Source: Mycothermus thermophilus | Lineage: Eukaryota > Ascomycota > Sordariomycetes > Sordariales > Chaetomiaceae | Length of the DNA: 64,000 nt | Assembly (NCBI GenBank): GCA_011316235.1 | Contig: QQBE01000009.1 | Location: 186,001 to 250,000, forward strand | Direction of reading: 5' to 3' | Part shown: positions 32,583 through 43,992 of the stretch, piece after piece | How positions within the stretch are numbered: position 1 is the stretch's first letter | Layout of the letters: every line of letters starts with the position of its first letter | Position numbers and translations under genes: made by a program | The notes under the pieces: generated by a model | Databases searched by the model: none | Seen by the model: only the letters and a program-made list of their open reading frames with translations | What the model was told of the DNA's origin: nothing

Positions 32583-34033
32583 GGTGGGTGGTTTCTGGGG
32601 AGGGGTTAGCGTGAGGTTGGGAGGATGTTGTTTGATGAAGATGGTCGACGGGGCGTGTATGAGGGAGACGAGGTAGTGAGAAGATTGGGAGATGTGAAGG
32701 TCAAGGAGGGGTGGTCGGTCGAACACCAGCGATTCCTGTTTGCGATGCCGGACAGCTCAAGCACTTTCTTCCGTCATCAATTGATGTATCCAGTGAGATG
32801 AATTGAGGTCATATCCTCAGGCAACAAGTTGCCGAAGCTTGAAATGCTCTCGAGGGCAAGGTGATTTGGGAGTTCTAGGGATTCACATCATCTGCCACTA
32901 CCTACTGGAACGTCACAAGGCCAACCGCGTGTTTATGATCCGATACGGAAGTTGTTGGGCGGCTTCTCAAGGGACTGGCGATTTTAAGAAATCGACGTTG
33001 AAAGGCAGTCCGGAGTTTCAACGAGAACAAGTCATAGAGAGGACCACAAATTATCAAGAACAAATCTAGCCGAGGACAGGGCGCTTTTTGAAGGCTGATG
33101 ATCAGCCCCTGTCAAACCTGAGAGTTGGGGTCAAATGCAAGCCCAACTCAAGCCTTGGGCCGAGCGGGAACGTCACCGCGGTCTAGGTTGGCGAGAACAT
33201 CTGCTCCGTAACCTAGCGTGTAGGGTGGACACCTGAATGCTACGTTCCCGGCATCCACGTCTCCACGACATGATAGGCACGAAACACACGCCCAAGTGTT
33301 GGTATGTAGGTTGTAAGTGTAATATGTGGGTGCTCGTGTTGTGTGGCATGTTGGCGTGTAACTCGAAGAAGACGGGATGGCCCTTTGTCGACTATGGGCA
33401 CATGGTCTCACGATACTCGTTTTCATTACCTTGGCTTCACCGACTTGTCCAAGGCTGGGATCGAGAAGGACAGAGCAGTTGGTCCTGCGTAACAGTGGCT
33501 GTCTTGGCGATGGGAGGAGGGACGGTTTGTTGGTTTGTGTCGGCTTGGGCGTTGAGAGTTAACCGAACGGCCGGGTTGGACTCGGCTGAGTCGAGTTTCG
33601 GTTGTCTGTCTCGAACATCAAAAGATAACGGTCATGGTTGACTCCAGCAGCCCGACTCTGTTTTCTGTCTGTCCACTTACAGGGCACTTCCAGCCCTACG
33701 ACGCTGTCCCAGCCTTCTCCCTCAGGTACCCTGACCCTTGCTTGGCCCCTCGCTCCTGCCCCTCAACAGTGGATCTCGCCATGAGGTGGAGATTGTCATG
33801 TCACGGCGGGCGACCCCACGGAGCACGGCTCCGGTTGCGGGGCATGGCGGGGCAATCGGACGCTCTCCTCGCCCGGAGGCAAGGAAAAAAAGTGCAAAAC
33901 CGTAGACGCGCCGGAGCATCATCGGGAGACCTTTGACTCATTGGAGTTGGAATAAATACTCCCCCTGGACGACTTGCTCAGACAACCCCTTCCAGTGAGT
34001 CAGCACAACCAATCGCACTCGCACACACACACA
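32583..34033. promoter_or_regulatory. Divergent promoter region of the SDR gene and hom2
   Basis: The hom2-proximal part holds TGACTCA at 33934-33940, a TATA-like AATAAATA at 33951-33958, TGAGTCA at 33996-34002 and ACCAAT at about 34008. These fit a Cpc1/Gcn4-regulated core promoter. The remaining kilobase has no visible gene; frames at 33237-33641 and 33634-33936 look random. Confidence 0.5.
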
Positions 34034-35279
34034 ATGACTCAATTGCCTCCAAGGAACGTCGGTATGTTCAAGTCTGATTGACTGCCCCCTCCATCATGTA
34101 ATACTCCCCTGCGTCCCTTGACGATGTTCTAATAACCCGTTTCCACCCAGGCGTCCTCGGCTGCACCGGCTCGGTGGGCCAGCGCTTCATCCTCCTCCTC
34201 CAAGACCACCCGTCCCTCCGTCTCGTGGCCCTCGGCGCCTCGTCACGGTCTGCTGGCAAGAAATACCGCGATGCCGTGCGCTGGAAGCAGGCGAAGCCCA
34301 TGAAGCCCGAGGTGGCCGACCTCGTCGTGCGCGAGTGCCGCGCCAGCGAGTTCGCCGACTGCGACATCGTCTTCAGCGGCCTAGACGCCGACGTGGCCGG
34401 TGACATTGAAAAGGAGTTCCAGCTGGCCGACATTGCCGTCTTCAGCAACGCCAAAAACTACCGCCGCGATCCGCTCGTGCCCCTCGTCGTGCCCACCGTC
34501 AACCTCGACCACTTCGCGCTGATCCCGCACCAGCGCAAAACCCACAACCTCAACAAGGGCTTCCTCGTCTGCAACAGCAACTGCGCCGTCATCGGCCTCG
34601 TCATCCCCTTCGCCGCCATCCAGGCCCGCTTCGGCCCCATCGACACCGTCTCGGTCGTCACCATGCAGGCCGTCTCGGGTGCCGGCTACCCGGGCGTCAG
34701 CAGCATGGACATCCTCGACAACATCGTCCCCTTCATCTCGGGCGAGGAGGACAAGCTCGAGTGGGAGGCGCAAAAGATCCTCGGCGGCGTCAACAGCGAC
34801 GCCACCGCCTTCACCCTGCGCTCCGACCTGCGCGTCTCGGCCGCCTGCAACCGCGTCCCCGTCCTGGACGGCCACACGGCCTGCGTGTCGCTGCGCTTCG
34901 TCAACCGCCCGCCCCCGACGGCCGAGCAGGTCCGCGAGGCTCTGAGGGAGTACGTGTCGGAGGCCCAGAAGCTCGGATGCCCGTCGGCGCCGAACCCACC
35001 GATTAAGGTCTTTGACGAGCCCGACCGTCCGCAGCCCAGGTTGGACCGGGACCTGTCCAACGGGTATACCGTCAGCGTGGGCCGCGTGAGGGAGGATGAG
35101 AGCGGCATTTTTGATATCAAGTTTGTGGCCCTGAGCCATAACAGTGAGTGGCACCACCCGGTTCCCGCCGTTTATTTCCGCTTGTCACAGTGCTAACCAG
35201 GGAACACACAGCCGTCATCGGCGCGGCCGGCTCTTCCATCCTCAATGCCGAGGCCGCCATCCTGAAGGGTCTCATCTAA
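34034..35279 (+). CDS. hom2: Aspartate-semialdehyde dehydrogenase
   Basis: Converts aspartyl-4-phosphate to aspartate semialdehyde with NADPH, the second step toward threonine, methionine and isoleucine. Three exons: 34034-34061, 34151-35143 and 35212-35279 (362 residues). Splicing gives PPRNVGVLGCTGSVGQRF at the NADP-binding N-terminus and ALSHNTVIGAAGSSILNAE at the C-terminus. The catalytic Cys is about residue 154 in NSNCAV. The substrate-binding region includes QAVSGAGYPGVSSMDI, and the active-site His probably lies in VPVLDGHTACV. Length and motifs match fungal-type ASADH. The first coding exon is only 28 nt. TGACTCA overlaps the start codon (34035-34041), with two more sites upstream. 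A run of 27 A follows the stop by 23 nt. Confidence 0.96.
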
Positions 35280-37085
35280 TCCCAAGAGCGGGAGCATTCC
35301 ACAAAAAAAAAAAAAAAAAAAAAAAAAAACAATGTCAGGGGTAGGCGAGCGGAAGAGTTTGTAGTATTTCAGTGTATAACGGTTGCCATAATACAGCGAG
35401 TATATACCCAAGATCACCTCAGGGCCCGTTCCCTTATGCTCGTGTCTGGCTGGGTACCTATATCCAACACGTGTGACGATGACCAGAAAAAAGCAGTGGT
35501 AGAGGCAGCGTGGGACGCAACATGGAAGCGGATGCACTCGGCCAATGAAGTTGTCTCTACGGCATAATTTTGACTGGCTGTCACGTCTGGGGTTTACATA
35601 TGTCTGTTGCACATACATCGTTCTCGTGCAACCTGATGAAGAACTAAGTTTCTTGGGTGGCAGAGGGAGAGAGGTTGGACAGGGAGTTATGGCCGAACCA
35701 GTAGTCAGAAAAGCTGGTACGGAGAACATTATGAGACAGCTGAAGACCTGTTCGGCCGCATCTGGATTTTTGTGTCTTAGGTGACTTGAGTCTGGTTTAA
35801 TGCCGTTGTCCACACAGATATAAAAGAGTCCCAATTCAGACAGCTGGGATTGGTGTTTTGAGTCAGATGTGTTGTTGATGTCGTACACACCTAGACGTTT
35901 CCTCCTTGGTGTAGGCTTGCTCATGACAGTTGGATTGTTCTCGTTCTGTCACAAACGGGGCAGAGGATGAAGTGAAGATGGGAGAATGGTTTGAGCCAGG
36001 TTGCGGACCATATGCGTACATAAATACTCCGTAACGTTAGTTAAGAGTTAGAGCGGGATGGCATTATGGTCCAGAACGTGATGGGAACCGAACTGTCAAC
36101 AAGCCGAGGGAGTTCTGATGGGACGGGAAGCCTTTCATCTCATGTGAAGCTTTCACCTCCGAAAGCTTGCCCCTGACCCTTGAACATGATGGGATTTTTG
36201 GCGGGGTTCCCGTCGACAACCGCCCGCTAGCTCCTCTGTAGCCCGCCAAGCTTCGCCTGTCAAGAGCTGACGCGAGCGCCTGATCGACATCCAGGGTGGC
36301 CATCTAAAACCGGGATACGGAAGCGGCCGGCCACGGGAGCCAAACAAAATCCGCTTGGTCTCTTTGGCGAGGGGATGGGAATTTGGATGAGATACATCTC
36401 GGTCATTGTCTGTACTCCGTAGTGTATGGGCGGTAGTTAGTGTGGCCCCCTTGTTGGGTTTGAGGAGGACAGAGTGATGATGGGTGGTGCATGTGTCCTG
36501 CAACGCAATGCGTGGTTGAAACCCTTGTATTGTGTTGATGGATGTTTTGACCAGTTCGTCAGTCGTTCGTTTGGAAGGTGAGAGATTGTCCGGCAGCAGG
36601 GACCGAGGTCATGGAGATCGACGGCTCAAGGAGCTGGAATTGTTTGTTGAAGTCGGCTGAAATGAGATGGGATTGCTGCAGACGGAAACGCAACTACTGG
36701 ACCTGGGGTTTCTGAGGTGCGTTTTGTTCTGAACAGTTCCAAGTTCCGAGTTTTCAAGTGTGTTGAATTGGAAGTCTAGAAGTTCCTTCCCTTCCCGTGC
36801 CTGACAGGGTTGCAGAGTCCCCCCCCCTCCTTCTTTATCGTTTCGCCCCTCGCCGCGCGTCCCCACGTTCCCAATCTGGCTGCGCTAACGTACCTTAGCT
36901 AAGTGAACGTAACTCCAACGACCGCAACGCCTCTTTTGTGCCGAACATCAACACTCAACCACAAGTTTCCACGCATACCCTTTTGTCCAAACCGACTTTT
37001 GCCCATCCTCCAGCTCGCCGTCGGACCTCGCACTATCTGGCGACTCTGGTCTACATCAACGCTGGCCGTTTGACAGTCCTGCGCC
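35280..37085. other. Intergenic region between hom2 and rgd1
   Basis: Begins with the A27 run at 35303-35329. Two TACTCCGTA motifs lie at 36025-36033 and 36413-36421. Just before rgd1 there is an ACGTACCTTAGCTAAGTGAACGT stretch (about 36889-36911, partly palindromic). No gene is supported. Confidence 0.5.
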
Positions 37086-39502
37086 ATGGCGACCGCAGAA
37101 ACGGCGCCGCCCGCGCCAACCCAAGGCGCTGTTCAACCAGTATCCTCGGCCGACGACGAGATCCGAACACAGGTCCAAGAGGTTCTATCGTCAGAAGTAC
37201 GCAGCCCGCCATTTGCATTGCCTGTGTGTGGCCATGCTAACCGTTTCTCCAGATCGGCATCCCAGTGATGCTCAACCGCCTCAAACAGAGCATTGCGTCA
37301 GCAAAGGCAAGCCAGCTAGCATTCGAGAATCTCCCGATCCCTCCAACTCCCCTACTAACCTCTCCTCCGTCCCATAACAGGAGTTCGCCCAGTTCCTCAA
37401 GAAGCGCTCGATTCTCGAAGACGAACATGCCAACTCACTCAAGAAACTCTGCCGAGCGTCCCAGGAGAACATGTCTCGGCCTGAACATCGCGGCGGCACC
37501 TTCGGCCGTGCCTACGAGGAGATGATGCTGGTCCACGAGCGCATGGCCGACAACGGCCTCCAGTTCGCGATGTCGTTACAGCAGATGGCAGAGGACCTTT
37601 CCGAGCTGGTCGCCATTGCCGACAAGTCCCGCAAGGGCTGGAAGCAGAGCGGTCTGGCCGCCGAGCAGCGCGTCGCCGAGCTCGAAGCTGCTATGCGCAA
37701 GTCCAAGGCAAAGTACGACGGCCTTGCCGAGGAGTACGACCGCGCTCGCACCGGAGATACTACCGGCCGCCAAGGCGGAAAGATGTTCGGGTTCAAGGGT
37801 CACAAGACGGGCGCGGCCCACGAGGAGGACTTGCTGCGGAAAACCCAGGCCGCAGATCAGGACTACCAAGGCAAGGTCCAGGCTGCGTCTGCGGAGAGGG
37901 CCGAATTGGAAACCAAGACCCGGCCAGAGACGGTTCAGGCTCTTCAGGATATTGTGAGGGAATGCGACTCGGGGCTGGCGCTGCAGATGCAGAAGTTTGG
38001 TATGTTATCATTTCGGGAGGATCCAACGAGAAGGATGCTAACGCGGGTGCGCAGCCTCGTTCAACGAAAAGCTGGTTCTGAGTAATGGCCTGAGTCTCAG
38101 CCCGCTCAAGCAAACACCTGAGGCCCGGAGCCTGCGAGAGACGGTGCTTTCCATCGACAATGAGAAGGATCTGAACGACTATCTTGTCGGCCAACACCTG
38201 AGGCTACCGCCGAGGACAGGTCCGCCCAAGTACGAGCGGAATCAGGTATGTCTGTTCCCGAGCTTTTGGGTGAATCTTACAACCTAACATGCGATGCGCA
38301 GCTTCTTGACGCAGCAAACCGGTCGACGGCGGCCTTACCGCAGCCGCCGCAGCAACCACCTCCCCAACAACAGCCTCCACCACCCACCATCTTCTCCTCC
38401 AACTCCCGCTCCAACACATTCTCGGAATCATCGCCACCAGCACAACCTCCTTCCGGGCATAGCTACAACCAGAGCTTGGGCTCCTTACCCTTGCTGGGCG
38501 GACCCCCGCGGCCACCATCTCAACCACAGCATGAACGCAGCTACAGTCACGGTAGTGCCGTGAACCAAGGCGGGACTGCCAATCAACCACCGTTCCGGGG
38601 TCCGAGTCCGCAACATCAACCGCAAGCCTCCACTTCCCGGTTTACGCCCGCGACATCGCAGGGCCCGCCACAGCTGGGCGCGTTGCCGTTCCAAACTGCC
38701 TCATCGCAGGGTCCCCAACCAGCATCTTATGCGCCACCACCGCCGCAGAGTTCGGCCCCGGCGGGACCAGCGCCGGCACCAACCCTAGGACCAGGCCCGC
38801 TGGCCCCGTCGCGGCCCGTGTTTGGCGTCGACCTGATGAAGCTCTATGAGCGCGACGGCCTGGCGGTGCCCATGGTGGTGTACCAGTGCATCCAGGCCGT
38901 GGACCTGTTTGGGCTGCACGTGGAAGGCATTTACCGGCTTTCTGGGTCGCTGCCGCACGTGAATAAGCTCAAGAACCTGTTCGACACGGATTCGTCGTCG
39001 GGCAACCTCGACTTCCGCAACCCCGAGAACTTCTTCCACGACGTCAACAGCGTGGCGGGCTTGCTCAAGCAGTTCTTCCGCGACCTGCCCGACCCGCTCA
39101 TGACGAGGGAGAACTACTCGGCGTTTATCGAGGCAGCTAGTACGTTTCTCTCTTCCTAACCTCTGACATCGTTTGATGGTTGTGTATGTGCGCAGAACTG
39201 ACTTGTTCCCCCTTGCCGCAGAACACGAAGACGACATTGTCCGCCGCGACTCGCTTCACGCCATCATCAACAACCTGCCCGACCCCAACTACGCCACCCT
39301 CCGGGCCCTGACGCTGCACCTGCACCGCGTCATCGAGAACTCGTCGTCCAACCGCATGAGCAGCCAGAACCTGGCCATCGTGTTCGGCCCCACGCTCATG
39401 GGCACCGCGCCCGGGTCCAACATCTCGGACGCCGGGTGGCAGGTCAGGGTGGTGGATACCATTTTGCAGAATACGTACCAGATTTTTGATGATGATGATT
39501 GA
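37086..39502 (+). CDS. rgd1: F-BAR and RhoGAP protein (Rgd1 type)
   Basis: GTPase-activating protein for Rho-type GTPases (Rho3/Rho4 in yeast) acting at membranes in polarity and wall integrity. Six exons: 37086-37196, 37253-37306, 37381-37999, 38055-38245, 38302-39139 and 39222-39502 (697 residues). Residues about 25-310 form an F-BAR coiled coil (GIPVMLNRLKQSIASAKEFA; FLKKRSILEDEHANSLKKL). A Pro/Gln/Ser-rich linker follows (about 325-500). The RhoGAP domain runs from about 505 (FGVDLMKLYERDG) with the arginine finger in EGIYRLSGS and the conserved Asn/Pro region LAIVFGPTLMG. Intron 2 starts with GC (GCAAGC), a GC-AG intron with branch CTACTAACC; introns are 55-82 nt. All junctions are fixed by conserved protein sequence. 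Confidence 0.93.
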
Positions 39503-39973
39503 ATGATGTGAGGGGTTGGTGGATGGTGATGGTCGGGAGGTTGTATGCATAATGGAGGAAGGTGTTCAATGGAGGAGCAAAACGAATTTTGGGTTTAAAG
39601 CCCCCCTGAAGAAAGCTGAGAGAAAATGGCGAAGGATTCTCGGGCATGTGAGTTGTGTCTTGCTCTGTCAGGGTTTCTTGTTTAAGTAGCAGTAGCAGGC
39701 GCTGTTGGAGTTGGGCTTGGTTTGAGCATTCGTGGGGAGGATGAAAGAGCGGATCAATCAGTCTTCGGAGTCCACAAGTCTGTGGAGGTCAGTTTGAGTA
39801 TGGTTCAAGCGTGGACTGCAAACCACCACCACATCCCAGTTCATAACTCGCTACTTTGGATGTACAAAAATATTTTTTTCCAACCCCCAGTTTTGGGCTT
39901 CTCGACAAAAAGTGATCAACCTGAACAGAAATCTCCAAGTGCAAAAAAAAGTTGGGAAGGCTTTCAAAAAAAG
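39503..39973. other. Spacer between rgd1 and tRNA-Asn
   Basis: The 3' flank of rgd1, with no gene. Its right end carries A-runs (39966-39972) that form the T-run terminator of the minus-strand tRNA. Confidence 0.5.
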
Positions 39974-40068
39974 CTCCTCCAGGAAGGCTCGAACTTCCAA
40001 CCTCCTGATTGCAGTCCCTTTTTTGGAGGGTAACAGTCAGACGCGCTAGCCAATTGCGCCATGGAGGA
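39974..40068 (-). tRNA. tRNA-Asn (anticodon GTT) with a 21 nt intron
   Basis: A cloverleaf folds on the minus strand. Acceptor TCCTCCA pairs with TGGAGGA; discriminator G. The D stem is GCGC/GCGC around AATTGGCTA. Anticodon stem TCTGA pairs with TCAGG, and the loop CTGTTA+A has anticodon GTT. The T arm is GGAAG-TTCGAGC-CTTCC. A 21 nt intron (begins CCCTCC, ends CTGCA) sits after position 37, the canonical place. A T7 run directly after the 3' end is a Pol III terminator. tRNA-Asn(GTT) serves both AAC and AAU. Confidence 0.92.
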
Positions 40069-40998
40069 TGTGACTTGGGTGTCCCGATTGGACGATGCCT
40101 GTGGTGGACCGGGCGAGAGGTTATCAGCGTCGCAGTCTGGGAGTTTGCAGTGTCTAGAGTCGTTTTGGGTGACATTGGGGGGGAGGGATCGAGAGAAGGG
40201 GAGGGAATCAAACAATAGGAAAGATGGATTGATTGTTGTGGCTTAATCTGCTTGATTGATTGATTCAAGTCTTTGTTAGGTTCCTCGGTACGGAGTACGA
40301 GGTAGCCTTTGTTGGGTGTGCATCATACATGCATGCATCTTTGGCCTCGCCTTCGGCATGTCCCCGGCGATATGCAGGACAGGTGTGGACGGACATCTAC
40401 CCAGCAGTAACACATCTAAGGAGCAGGGATGATATTGAGATTGATCAACTGGGACAGTGAACCTGGGGAATAGCACAAACAGAGAAATATTCGGAGTTGT
40501 CAGACTCTGGAGACCAATGAATATGCCTGTTAAACTTCAACTCATGGCTTCAACTCCCTATATAGGTCGAATTATGTGAGAGCAAAGATACTGCGAAGTA
40601 TGAAAGATATAAGCTCGGTTTCCATCCAACCCACCAATCGCCATTCCATTACGCCTCCGCCAAATCTCCTACCGTTTGTCAAGCAATCCGAGGTTTCCTA
40701 GCAAAAAGCGAAAGCCATGGAAAAGAACATACCACCAGCAACCCCCACCACCCAGCCGAGACCTACTCGTAGGTAGCAAAGATACTTCGGTAGCTATATT
40801 ACAAGACGATCAAAACCACACATGAAGCTCAAATCCCGCCGTAACCACCAAAGGCAAAACAAAGCTCGCTGAGGTAGGTATCTGAAACCAACCCAACGCA
40901 AGAAAATCACCACACCCATCTCTCCCCTTCTCCCCTCCTCCCATCTCGCTAGATATGTAGGTACATACATACCTTGGTAGATAGATAGAGAGGGAGAG
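40069..40998. other. Spacer between tRNA-Asn and the 997-residue gene
   Basis: No gene. A TACGGAGTA motif is at 40289-40297 and TTGATTGATTGATT-type short repeats lie at about 40250-40265. The 3' end of the minus-strand neighbour lies at the right border. Confidence 0.5.
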
Positions 40999-43992
40999 CT
41001 ACACCCCATCCACCCCCCTCTCCTCCGCAGCCCTAACAACCTCACAAAGCGCCCTCACCAGCGTCGGCAGCTCGATCACCTCCTGCTCCTGCTGCTCGCC
41101 ACTACCACCACCACCACCACCATCACCATCCACCTGTCTACTACCACCCAAGCCCGAGGCAAACAACCCACTCCCGTGCTGCTCATCATCGTCTTCCTGG
41201 CTCCCGCGAAGAGAGGAGAGAAGGAACGAACCCATCATCGACCCGCCGTCCTCTGTATCTTCCTCGTCGTTGTATCTGGTAACGGCTGGAGTGGTGGTGG
41301 TAGTGGTCATGGAGGTGACCGCCGCGTCGAGGAGGAGGGCGATGCACCGCCGAAGGCCTGTTAGGAGGAGGTGGTATTCGCGGGGGAGCTGTGGCATTGA
41401 CGATAAGGAAGGAGAGGGTGTGGAGGGTGTGGTAGTGGTAGTGGTGGTGGTGTTGGTTTCGGCGATGGTGCTGTTGCTGTTGCTGCTGTTCTTGTTACCG
41501 CTGCTGTTACTAGTGGTGGTGGTGGTGGTGGTGGTGGTGGTGGTGGTGGTGGTGGTGACGCTGTTGTTGGAATCGTCCGCGCTGGCCCGGTAGTTTGAGC
41601 CGGAAAGGGTCGTCCAGCCTTGCTGGGCATGTTTGCTGAGGGTGGTGGTGGAGAATATGGAGGTTGGTAGTGGTGTTGTGGGCAAGGATGGAGGCGAGAG
41701 GGGTGTTGGCGTGAGGGAGAATGAGTGAAGCGCAGCGGTGGGGTTGGTGATGATGGTGTTTGTGTTGTTAGTTGTCATGAGGAGAGTTGGAGGAGTTACA
41801 GAGATGGAGGAGCCGTTCCGCCGATGGGGGGGATGGGGATGGGTTGACTGGTTTTTGGCGCCAAGGAGCCGTTGGAGTTTGTTGGGCCTTTTGTGGTCTG
41901 GCTGTTGCTGCTGTTGGTGCTTTTGATACTGGTTCTCTAGGGATGATCGGTTATTGGGAGGGAAAGATCCGTCCATGTCCATGCCGAGCACCATGGCGGC
42001 TTTTGCTGGAACCCGTAGGGGGGTGTCTGGTCTCTTAGGAAGAGGCTTGTTTGCAATTTGATCCTCGATTTCCCAGTCTTGCTGGTGGTCTTCTCTTGGG
42101 AACGTCCCACGTGCCAATGTTGACTTTGAGGAAGAGTGTGGATCGTCGTGAAGCTGATGTTTTGGCTGGCGGTAGTGCGCTGGGTTCGGGACTTGGGGTG
42201 TCTCACCCCCCAGCGGCTCGCTGCTTGGGCCAGGAGTTGACGGGCACAGCGAGGATATGTAATTGTATGCGACAATATGAGCATAGAGAGCGTTGCAGAG
42301 CCGCGCCGGTGCCAAAGGAAAAATGTTGGAGATGGGCGCCCATAAAGGCGGAGGCCTCGAGTCTCGAAACCCATCTTCACTGGACTGGCGAAACCCCAGG
42401 GTCTTTGCCGCTGACATGGACTTTGTAAGACGTGCGGCCAAGGGCTCTTGGTGCACCTGCTGCTTGATATTCATGTTGCTTCTGCGGCGAGCGTGACCGA
42501 GCCAGCCCCACCGCCTGGACGGCCGACGTTCGAGCTTGTGGGAATCCGAGGCAATGAGCGAGTCAATCTCGGAGTCGGCGGTTGGGAACGGCCGGTCGAG
42601 CGGCGTCCCACGTCGGAGCTTCTTGGAGTAGGCACGGATGATTTCGATGGATAGGGTTGAAGTCAGCAGCATCGTTTCTGGGAAGCACGAGATGGATACC
42701 CGCAGGGACTCGACCACCTCAGGAGGAAGCGGAAGTCCGGGAGGCGGAGCATTGGGTTGGTGCCGGCTTCTCAAAAGACGCGAGGGCGCCGGAGTATTCG
42801 GACGAGCGTCGACATTGCGCTGGAGCCCCATGACCGAGGGTTTTCGAGCCGCTGCATGAGCATCCTCCAACACCTTCAATCTTGATTGCTCTTCATTGTC
42901 AGAGGACTCGCTGTTGTCTTCCACAAAGCACGCGTGCGCGGCCCGGTCTTTAGGCCCCTCTGTCAGAGGGATTGTGGTTACATCGATGAGAGTACGGCCG
43001 TTAGCCGTCTCCAGCAAGGACACGCCCGCGCCCAGCTCCTCTGGCCGGCGCTCTTCACTTGATACTCGGGTCTGCAGTCGAGCCCTGCCGACCGAGGGAG
43101 CCGGGGCGAATGGCTCGCGAATCCCGGCTTTCATGAGGGCAAGCTCCAGGCTGCTGAGGGATCCAGGACTTGATAGGTGTGGTTTATTCTCGCCCGCACC
43201 TGGTGGTGGTGGAATGTCGACGATGCGTGGCTTTTCGCGGCTCACCCGACTCACCGGGGCGAGCGGTAAAGCGAGGGTGCTCTGGTCTCTCCAGGGCATG
43301 GAAGCAACTGCCGTCATGGTTCTTGAGTTTTGGCCAGCAGTCGACTCTCCAGAGTCGTGGTGGGCATTGTTGAAGCCGACGCCCATGTCGTCAACGTCCG
43401 GAACACCTTTTGGTCGATCAGAAACTGAAGTTCTTGCTGTAAAGACGGAGTTTTCAGAATCTTCTTGGGGAGACTCGGGTTCATCCTCGAACCAGGTCGT
43501 ATGCATACTTCCATCTTGGTTATAGAAACACGGAGACGGCGCGGGAGAGGTTGGCGGAGGAGCACTCTGTGAAAAGAGTGACGAGGCGCATGGCGACAGT
43601 GACGTGGCCTCCGGGGTAACTGATGGTTGCTGGCCGCTCCGGATCGATGAAGGCTCATCCGCCAGCTCATGGACAGGACATGGCATTGGTGAGTCTTTGA
43701 CTTGTCGATGGCCATCGCTTTCGTATCCATGGCGTTTCTCGGCCACCTCCACCCAGTGCTGCTTGGAGAGCATTGAGCGTTCCTCGTGGCAGCCGATCAT
43801 TCTGGGCATTCCCTTTGCCTCAGGCACCGCAAGACCTGCGCATGGCGAGCCAGCCGTCATCGCTTTGGAGAGGAAGATATCTCTGGATCGCTCCAGGTCG
43901 CTGGCAAGAAGTTCGGGAAAGGTGCAGTCGACAATGAGCTCGCCGCACCTCAGCTCATCACTCGACGAAGACAAATACACAGATGAGGCCAT
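40999..43992 (-). CDS. Large low-complexity protein of unknown function
   Basis: A single open frame of 997 residues on the minus strand. The start at 43992 has a perfect CCACCATGG context; another in-frame ATG at 44052 has a poor one. Residues 1-450 are Ser/Pro/Glu-rich and disordered. A more ordered block at about 455-610 contains LPPEVVESLRVSISCFPETM, STLSIEIIRAYSKKLRRGTP and ICNALYAHIVAYNYISSL-like helices (the window reads RLCNALYAHIVAYNYISSLC). A poly-Thr tract (about 14 residues, encoded by the ACC repeat at 41513-41554) precedes a C-terminal helix pair (REYHLLLTGLRRCIALLLDAA; VIELPTLVRALCEVVRAAEE). No known domain is recognised. It is probably restricted to filamentous ascomycetes, inferred from style only. 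Confidence 0.7.
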   Translation of the reverse strand: MASSVYLSSSSDELRCGELIVDCTFPELLASDLERSRDIFLSKAMTAGSPCAGLAVPEAKGMPRMIGCHEERSMLSKQHWVEVAEKRHGYESDGHRQVKDSPMPCPVHELADEPSSIRSGQQPSVTPEATSLSPCASSLFSQSAPPPTSPAPSPCFYNQDGSMHTTWFEDEPESPQEDSENSVFTARTSVSDRPKGVPDVDDMGVGFNNAHHDSGESTAGQNSRTMTAVASMPWRDQSTLALPLAPVSRVSREKPRIVDIPPPPGAGENKPHLSSPGSLSSLELALMKAGIREPFAPAPSVGRARLQTRVSSEERRPEELGAGVSLLETANGRTLIDVTTIPLTEGPKDRAAHACFVEDNSESSDNEEQSRLKVLEDAHAAARKPSVMGLQRNVDARPNTPAPSRLLRSRHQPNAPPPGLPLPPEVVESLRVSISCFPETMLLTSTLSIEIIRAYSKKLRRGTPLDRPFPTADSEIDSLIASDSHKLERRPSRRWGWLGHARRRSNMNIKQQVHQEPLAARLTKSMSAAKTLGFRQSSEDGFRDSRPPPLWAPISNIFPLAPARLCNALYAHIVAYNYISSLCPSTPGPSSEPLGGETPQVPNPAHYRQPKHQLHDDPHSSSKSTLARGTFPREDHQQDWEIEDQIANKPLPKRPDTPLRVPAKAAMVLGMDMDGSFPPNNRSSLENQYQKHQQQQQPDHKRPNKLQRLLGAKNQSTHPHPPHRRNGSSISVTPPTLLMTTNNTNTIITNPTAALHSFSLTPTPLSPPSLPTTPLPTSIFSTTTLSKHAQQGWTTLSGSNYRASADDSNNSVTTTTTTTTTTTTTTTSNSSGNKNSSNSNSTIAETNTTTTTTTTPSTPSPSLSSMPQLPREYHLLLTGLRRCIALLLDAAVTSMTTTTTTPAVTRYNDEEDTEDGGSMMGSFLLSSLRGSQEDDDEQHGSGLFASGLGGSRQVDGDGGGGGGSGEQQEQEVIELPTLVRALCEVVRAAEERGVDGV
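41513..41554. repeat. (GGT)n trinucleotide repeat inside a coding region
   Basis: About 14 uninterrupted GGT units on the plus strand, read as ACC (Thr) codons of the minus-strand gene. The neighbouring TGGTAGTGGTGGTGGTG runs are imperfect extensions. Confidence 0.9.

Noticed and set aside
34381..35157. 258-residue minus-strand frame opposite hom2
   Set aside because: Asp/Gly/Val-rich shadow of hom2 codons.
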